Of a stretch of DNA of 35,956 nt, positions 31,527-35,956 are shown piece after piece. Under the pieces are notes generated by a model. That model was not told the origin of the DNA. It saw only the letters and a list, made by a program, of their open reading frames with translations, and made no database searches. Made by a program: the position numbers and the translations under genes. The DNA is from JBMZCV01 sp049613665 (GTDB lineage Bacteria > Bacteroidota > Bacteroidia > Chitinophagales > UBA2359). The stretch is taken from NCBI GenBank assembly GCA_049613665.1, contig JBMZCV010000032.1, forward strand, positions 1 through 35,956, read 5' to 3'. Each line of letters begins with the position of its first letter. Position 1 is the first letter of the stretch.

Positions 31527-31902
31527 GCGGAAAAACAAATATTCTCGCCAAATTGATTTGGAAAAAGAGCGACTCAAACTGAAAATCAAACAGCAAGAAC
31601 TCGAAGTACAAAAAAGTTGGCTCAAGCTAAAAAGTGACTATCACCCTATTACGGTAGCTACCGATTTTGCTTTCGAACTCATTGACGGCCCTATTGATGC
31701 CGATGATGAACTCGGACAAGAAATAGCTGCTAATGCGAAAGATAGACGAAAATATCGTATCAAAAAACTTCGCAAAGCCAGCGACGTGCTTATTCATCTG
31801 ATTACGGTAGTCGAAGGTATCTTAAATGGTAGCATTGATGTGGAAAAACGCAATAAGCGAGACGATAAACAAGAGTATGTTATCGGAAAAGATGACCAAT
31901 AG
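31510..31902 (+). CDS. Hypothetical protein coupled to the holin-like gene
   Basis: 130 residues from the ATG at 31510, which overlaps the end of the upstream gene (stop at 31526). A TTG at 31501 could add three residues. It is a soluble, very charged protein with a coiled-coil-like N-terminus (LEKERLKLKIKQQELEVQKSW). I do not recognise a family. Position and overlap suggest it works with the two membrane proteins upstream. Confidence 0.7.
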   Translation: MKKTNKRKNKYSRQIDLEKERLKLKIKQQELEVQKSWLKLKSDYHPITVATDFAFELIDGPIDADDELGQEIAANAKDRRKYRIKKLRKASDVLIHLITVVEGILNGSIDVEKRNKRDDKQEYVIGKDDQ

Positions 31903-31937
31903 AAATGTTTTTACAACACTTTTAATCTAAAAGCAAT

Positions 31938-32978
31938 ATGGTAACTCCTCATAACAAAGAAATAGAACAACAAATTAGAGAAAAACGACATATTGTTGAT
32001 TATGATGTAAAAGAATATCCAATAGAAGTTATCGTTGATAAATATTTAACTGGAATAAAAGAAGATAATAATGATATTTTTATTCCTTCTTATCAACGTG
32101 CTTTTGTGTGGAGCAAAGAAAGGCAATCTAAATTTATTGAGTCTATTTTATTAGGTTTGCCTATGCCTTATATCTTTACAGCAGAAAATGAAGATGGAAG
32201 ATTGGAAGTTGTTGATGGTTCACAAAGAATAAGAACTTTAGTCAATTTTATGCAAAACAATTTAAGACTACAAAATTTAGATATTTTAAATAAATTAAAT
32301 GGATTAAAGTATAATGATTTTTCAAGAACTAGACAACGTAAATTCAGAAGTACTTCTCTAAGAATGACAGTTCTTTCTGAAAAAAGTGATGAAGATATCC
32401 GTTTTATAGTATTTGAAAGAATTAATGCTGAAAGTGTATCATTAACAAAAATGGAAATAAGAAGGGGTATTCAACAAGGTAAGTTTACTGATTTTCTCTA
32501 TGAAGCTTCCGCATTTCCACTTTTCAAAAAAATGACTAGCTTTACCAAAAAAACAGAAGAACGTGGCGAACCTCAAGAATTAATTTTAAGATTTTTTGCT
32601 TATTCCGACAATTATTTAGCCTATACAGGAAATCTAAATCAATTTTTAACTGATTATATAGATGAAAAAAATAAAGGCTTTGATAAAAAAACTTATGTTA
32701 AACGCTTCAACGAGGTATTGACTTTTGTAGATAAATATTTTCCACTAGGTTTTTTAGAAGCTACACATCACAATTATACAAAAAGAAGTAGGTTTGAAGC
32801 CTTATCAGTAGGTGTTTATTTAGCTTTACAAGAGCGTCCTGACTTAACAGCAAACAATATAGATTGGTTAGAATTAAGCGATTTTTTGAAGTATATTTCA
32901 GGTAGTGCTAGAAGTGCAAAAAGAAAGGTTCAAAATAGAATTGAGTTTGTTAGAGATAAACTGTTAGCAAATGGATGA
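31938..32978 (+). CDS. DUF262 (GmrSD N-terminal-like) protein
   Basis: 346 residues, cytosolic. The ParB-like DUF262 domain shows IPSYQRAFVWSKERQSKFIESI (49-70) and the catalytic-type motif DGSQR (93-97; DGQQR in many relatives), then VFERINAESVSLTKMEIRRG. DUF262 proteins include GmrS of type IV restriction and SspE of phosphorothioate defence, where the motif supports nucleotide-dependent activity. No HNH or DUF1524 nuclease domain follows, so the protein is the DUF262 part alone. Its stop overlaps the start of the HEPN gene by 8 nt. Composition is more AT-rich than the genes before it, which fits an acquired module. The role as sensor or antitoxin is inferred. Confidence 0.85.
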   Translation: MVTPHNKEIEQQIREKRHIVDYDVKEYPIEVIVDKYLTGIKEDNNDIFIPSYQRAFVWSKERQSKFIESILLGLPMPYIFTAENEDGRLEVVDGSQRIRTLVNFMQNNLRLQNLDILNKLNGLKYNDFSRTRQRKFRSTSLRMTVLSEKSDEDIRFIVFERINAESVSLTKMEIRRGIQQGKFTDFLYEASAFPLFKKMTSFTKKTEERGEPQELILRFFAYSDNYLAYTGNLNQFLTDYIDEKNKGFDKKTYVKRFNEVLTFVDKYFPLGFLEATHHNYTKRSRFEALSVGVYLALQERPDLTANNIDWLELSDFLKYISGSARSAKRKVQNRIEFVRDKLLANG

Positions 32979-33771
32979 TATTATACAAGAGTTTGAAGAC
33001 AAAGTTGTTGAGATTGATACTTATCTCAATTTTATTTGGCTAATAGATGATTTAGACAACATACCTAATTTGAGCCATTTATCTGATAGAAAGGTGCTTA
33101 ATCAGCAAACGCAAGAGGTAGAATGTAAGTTAAAAAGTGTTTTGAACACAAATAATACTTATGAAATTTCAGACAATTTGCCCAAAACGCTCAAAGCATC
33201 TACTTTTTTATTGTTGTATAATCTTGTAGAAGCTACTATCAATGCTACTTTTAATGAGTATTTTGCTGCTTTCAATAAACAAGGGTTTAAATTTAAAGAT
33301 TGTAACGAAGGCATTCAAAAAATATGGTTGCGTTATAAACATAAATTGTTTCAAGATAGACATACGAAAAATGATGATTATATTTTACGAATACTTAAAA
33401 AAATTTCTAATGAAATAATTGATATTGAAGACATCAAAAGAAATAACAGAATTAAATCTGATTTTGATTCTTACAAAATAAAAGTGAAAGATAATGAAAT
33501 ATCTGGCAATTTAAATCCTAAAAAAATAAATGATTTATCCATAAAATTTGGTTTACCTAAATTTGATAAAAAATGTCAAGGGCTTGCTATTACAACTGCT
33601 AAAAGAAATGTTTTAGCTCATGGCGAAGAAACTTTTGCAAAAATAGGAAATGATTTTAGCGTTGAACAACTCATACAATACAAAATAGAAATTGTTAAAT
33701 ATCTTCGTGCTTTTTTAAACGAAATAAAAACATATATTGATAATCAAAACTTTCTAATAAATAACAGCTAA
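32971..33771 (+). CDS. HEPN nuclease, MAE_28990/MAE_18760-like
   Basis: 266 residues, cytosolic. The HEPN RNase motif RxxxxH is intact as RNVLAH (Arg212 to His217, with Asn213 as usual). An upstream helix KASTFLLLYNLVEATINATF (76-95) carries the conserved Glu87 found in this HEPN group. HEPN proteins of this kind cut RNA and act as toxins or defence effectors. The ATG overlaps the end of the DUF262 gene by 8 nt, so the two proteins are made together. The MAE_28990/MAE_18760 subgroup is assigned by motif context from memory; the HEPN call is firmer. Gene order suggests DUF262 controls HEPN activity. Confidence 0.8.
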   Translation: MDDIIQEFEDKVVEIDTYLNFIWLIDDLDNIPNLSHLSDRKVLNQQTQEVECKLKSVLNTNNTYEISDNLPKTLKASTFLLLYNLVEATINATFNEYFAAFNKQGFKFKDCNEGIQKIWLRYKHKLFQDRHTKNDDYILRILKKISNEIIDIEDIKRNNRIKSDFDSYKIKVKDNEISGNLNPKKINDLSIKFGLPKFDKKCQGLAITTAKRNVLAHGEETFAKIGNDFSVEQLIQYKIEIVKYLRAFLNEIKTYIDNQNFLINNS

Positions 33772-33952
33772 AATTTCATTTCCCATTTCAATAAAAAAAA
33801 CGCCCAATTACTCCTTTCTTTTTACTTCAAAAAATAGTTTTTTTCACATAAAAAGACTATTTTGAGAAACTCATTTTCCTAAGCTTACGAAAACTAAATA
33901 TTGAAAAAAAAAGTCACTATATTGCTAATTCAACAATATTTATAAATTTGTT

Positions 33953-34753
33953 ATGCTTATAACTCTCTACCGAAAATTATTTTATAGCTGCTTTTTCATC
34001 ATATGTATGAGCTTGATTGTCAGCTTTCAATCTTGCAAATCATATTATTATCTAGCAGACCAACAAGTGAGCTATCAATCTATTGATAGTCTCTGCACAG
34101 CCGATGAACAAATGCTTCAAGTGATTGCTCCATACAAGCGAAAACTAGGAGTGGAAATGAACACAATGCTCGGCCTTTCTACGGTTGATATGCCAAAAGA
34201 ACAGCCAGAAAGCTTGCTTGGAAATTTTGTGGCTGATGCTATTTTTGAGGTCGCTCAACAAAAAATCGAAGACACCATTGATTGTAGTGTTCCCAACTAT
34301 GGCGGCTTGCGTATTCCAACCTTAGCGGCTGGCCAAATCACAAAAGGCGACATTTTTGAACTCATGCCTTTCGACAATATGCTCGTTGTGGTGGAACTAG
34401 ACAGCTCTAAAACCATGCAATTTTTCCAACATGTTGCACGCAATGGTGGTTGGCCTGTCTCAAAACATATCAAAATGAGTATTGATGTGTTGGGCAATAT
34501 GCAGCAACTTTTGATAAATGACTCTACATTAACGAGCCGAAAAACTTATCGCATACTTACCTCCGATTATGTGGCAAATGGTGGCGATAAATGTGTTTTT
34601 TTGAAAGAAGAAAAACAACTCGACTTAGATTTATTTTTCAGAGATGCCATTATTCAATATATTGAGCAACAAAGCAAGAAAGGCAATATGATAAGTGCCG
34701 AATTAGAAAACCGTATTTCTTTCAGCAAACCAACAACTGACGATGATGAATAG
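33953..34753 (+). CDS. 5'-nucleotidase C-terminal domain lipoprotein
   Basis: 266 residues with a lipoprotein signal ending VSFQSC (Cys28). The rest matches the 5'-nucleotidase C-terminal (substrate-binding) domain: LLGNFVADAIFE, PNYGGLRIPTLAAGQITKGDIFELMPFDNML and ILTSDYVANGGDKC. In the one-chain enzyme this domain supplies the aromatic residues that grip the nucleoside base. Here it is a separate gene placed before the catalytic half, overlapping it by 11 nt. The two products probably associate in the periplasm. Confidence 0.88.
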   Translation: MLITLYRKLFYSCFFIICMSLIVSFQSCKSYYYLADQQVSYQSIDSLCTADEQMLQVIAPYKRKLGVEMNTMLGLSTVDMPKEQPESLLGNFVADAIFEVAQQKIEDTIDCSVPNYGGLRIPTLAAGQITKGDIFELMPFDNMLVVVELDSSKTMQFFQHVARNGGWPVSKHIKMSIDVLGNMQQLLINDSTLTSRKTYRILTSDYVANGGDKCVFLKEEKQLDLDLFFRDAIIQYIEQQSKKGNMISAELENRISFSKPTTDDDE

Positions 34754-35657
34754 AAGAAAATTTATAACAGATATTTCAAAAGCTGGTTTTGCTTTGGGTT
34801 TTGCTGGCTTGCCTTTGAGTGTTTTGGCCGCACCAAGCGAATATACCAAACTCACCATTTTGCATACCAACGATGTACATAGCAGAATCGAACCTTTTGA
34901 AGATGGAAAATACAAAGGTTTGGGTGGTGCTGCAAAGCGGTCGGCTATCATTAAGCAAATCAGACAGGAAGAAAAAAATGTATTGCTGCTAGATTGTGGC
35001 GATATTTTTCAAGGCACGCCTTATTTCAACTTTTTCGCTGGCGAGCTCGACATCAAACTCATGAATATGATGCAATATGATGTTGCTACGCTGGGAAATC
35101 ACGACTTTGATGGTGGCCTTGATATGCTAAAGACACATGCCAAAAATGCGAAATTTCCTTTTGTATCTAGCAATTATGATTTTGAAAAAACGGTAATGAA
35201 TGGACTCACAAAGCCGTATCATGTGATAGAAAAAGATGAATTGCGAATCGGCATTTTCGGCTTAGGAATAGAAATAGATGGCCTAGTGCCAGAAAAACTA
35301 TACAAAAAAACACGCTACAACGACCCTATAAGAGCAGCCAATAAAACAGCTCGCTTGCTCAAAACGCAAGAAAAATGCGACCTTATTATCTGCCTTTCTC
35401 ACTTAGGTTATGAATACGAAGTCGACAGGATTTCGGATATTGTGTTGGCACAAAATACGAGAAATATAGACCTTATTCTTGGCGGTCATACACATACTTT
35501 TATGACCGAACCAGATGCTTATCCCAATCAACAAGGTCAGCGAGTTTGGATAAGTCAGGCAGCTTGGGCAGGCATTGTGCTTGGCCGAATCGATGTTTAT
35601 TTTAGGAAAGATAGACGCAAAAAGCACGTTTCTAGCCGAAATGTAAATGTTAGATAG
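34743..35657 (+). CDS. Metallophosphatase, 5'-nucleotidase catalytic domain (Tat substrate)
   Basis: 304 residues. A twin-arginine-type signal (MMNRRKFITDISKAGFALGF) is followed by the dinuclear metal site of the UshA/5'-nucleotidase family: HTNDVHSR, DCGDIFQGTP, TLGNHDFD, CLSHLGYE and GGHTHTF. It hydrolyses nucleotides or related phosphoesters in the periplasm. It has no substrate-binding domain, which is encoded by the overlapping upstream gene. The start could be 34743 or the adjacent ATG at 34746. The last codons and stop are copied again 135 bp downstream (35769-35800). Confidence 0.9.
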   Translation: MMNRRKFITDISKAGFALGFAGLPLSVLAAPSEYTKLTILHTNDVHSRIEPFEDGKYKGLGGAAKRSAIIKQIRQEEKNVLLLDCGDIFQGTPYFNFFAGELDIKLMNMMQYDVATLGNHDFDGGLDMLKTHAKNAKFPFVSSNYDFEKTVMNGLTKPYHVIEKDELRIGIFGLGIEIDGLVPEKLYKKTRYNDPIRAANKTARLLKTQEKCDLIICLSHLGYEYEVDRISDIVLAQNTRNIDLILGGHTHTFMTEPDAYPNQQGQRVWISQAAWAGIVLGRIDVYFRKDRRKKHVSSRNVNVR

Positions 35658-35800
35658 GCTTAAATTTTGGGTGAGGGAAACATACTATTTTTCTGTAAAA
35701 TAAGTTTACAGAAATAGCTAGTTTTGGTCGCCTTAGCCTAAAAAAATAGCATGTTTAAACTTTACTTGAGTCGAAAGACAAATGTTAGATAAGCTTAAAT
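35634..35800. repeat. 32-bp direct repeat flanking 103 bp at the end of the metallophosphatase gene
   Basis: Positions 35634-35665 and 35769-35800 match at 27 of 32 bases, sharing AAATGTTAGATA and GCTTAAAT. The left copy encodes the last residues and stop (SRNVNVR); the right copy in the same register reads SRKTNVR and stop. The interval holds copy 2 of the AGGGAAACATAC repeat. Confidence 0.75.
35674..35749. repeat. Dispersed ~75-bp repeat, copy 2 (AGGGAAACATAC family)
   Basis: The first 20 bases are identical to 24848-24867. The second block TTGGTCGCCTTAGCCTAAAAAA (35724-35745) matches the end of copy 1. The centre here forms a hairpin, CTGTAAA (35693-35699) with TTTACAG (35705-35711). Confidence 0.65.
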
Positions 35801-35803
35801 GAA

Positions 35804-35840
35804 AAATGACATATCTTTAAGATATGTCATTTCTTTTTTT
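35804..35840. terminator. Terminator between convergent genes at right end
   Basis: AAATGACATATC (35804-35815) pairs perfectly with GATATGTCATTT (35821-35832) around TTTAA, followed on the plus strand by C and seven T residues. A short T run on the other strand makes it partly bidirectional. Confidence 0.88.
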
Positions 35841-35861
35841 GTATAAAGCAAGCATAAAAAT

Positions 35862-35956
35862 CTAGTCATAAGAAGCTCGCATACCCATATTATATAAATA
35901 ATTGCGTTCTACTTCATTCAAAATAGCATATAAATGGTCGTGATAAGCCGCAAAAC
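35862..35956 (-). CDS. 3' end of an unidentified gene (partial)
   Basis: The only minus frame open to the right edge ends in TAG at 35864-35862, with a C-terminus ...AILNEVERNYLYNMGMRASYD. The other two minus frames close within 60 bp. The upstream terminator supports a real gene end. Too little is present to name it. Confidence 0.55.
   Translation of the reverse strand, partial: FAAYHDHLYAILNEVERNYLYNMGMRASYD

Noticed and set aside
33922..33950. TTG and TAAATTTG promoter-like boxes before the 5'-nucleotidase C-terminal gene
   Set aside because: The transcript would start at or after the ATG at 33953, and the next ATG would destroy the lipoprotein signal, so it is probably a chance match.

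Overview
The window is about 36 kb of AT-rich chromosome from a gliding or type IX secretion (T9SS) competent member of the Bacteroidota. The evidence is a PorU sortase, a PorP/SprF-family outer-membrane protein and the GldJ gliding lipoprotein side by side. Bacteroidota-type promoters (TTG, about 20 nt, TAnnTTTG), lipoproteins with Cys lipoboxes, a DUF1573 lipoprotein and a split 5'-nucleotidase agree with this. A Cytophagales-like or Saprospiria-like lineage is a guess. I see no rRNA, tRNA, CRISPR array or transposase gene.

Layout. 1-3250 (-): porU, running off the left edge. 3701-7464 (+): a porP/sprF paralogue, gldJ and a degenerate 3-hydroxyacyl-CoA dehydrogenase-like gene. 7711-12993 (-): a secreted GH3/serine-hydrolase fusion and an RhlE-like DEAD-box helicase. 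13576-14130 (+): DUF1573 lipoprotein. 14441-17354 (+): a two-gene putative conflict module. 17355-18040: tandem 165-bp repeats and palindromes. 18041-20131 (-): purple-acid-phosphatase-like protein. 20637-23766 (+): glyoxylate shunt genes aceB and aceA. 24033-24692 (-): iodotyrosine-deiodinase-like flavoprotein. 25655-26875 (+): UbiA prenyltransferase. 26972-30513 (-): a cytochrome-c-like lipoprotein and an unrecognised protein with an Ala/Lys tail. 30824-31902 (+): small envelope genes. 31938-33771 (+): DUF262 plus HEPN nuclease pair. 33953-35657 (+): a two-gene 5'-nucleotidase. 35862-35956 (-): the 3' end of another gene.

Two accessory modules stand out. In 14441-17354 a SMEK-type (restriction-endonuclease-like) protein ends in a helical domain of about 60 residues. 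The same domain can be aligned by eye to the start of the next protein, a TPR protein that begins 1 nt later. This looks like an effector and a sensor joined by a homotypic adaptor domain, with no NTPase visible. In 31938-33771 a DUF262 protein overlaps a HEPN RNase carrying the RxxxxH motif, which resembles toxin-antitoxin or phage-defence pairs.

The non-coding DNA is the other notable part. I find about seven copies of a dispersed element built from a small hairpin of type AGTRY-CAA-RYACT followed by a 29-bp imperfect palindrome (GCTAAC...GTGTTAGC). The copies lie between genes on both strands. One sits in the aceB leader, one abuts the start of the helicase gene and one overlaps a stop codon. 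The stem of the small hairpin shows compensating base changes between copies, which suggests a structured RNA or a palindromic mobile repeat. The aceB promoter also carries TTCGCT/AGCGAA half-sites repeated every 18 bp across its -33 element, which looks like an operator array.
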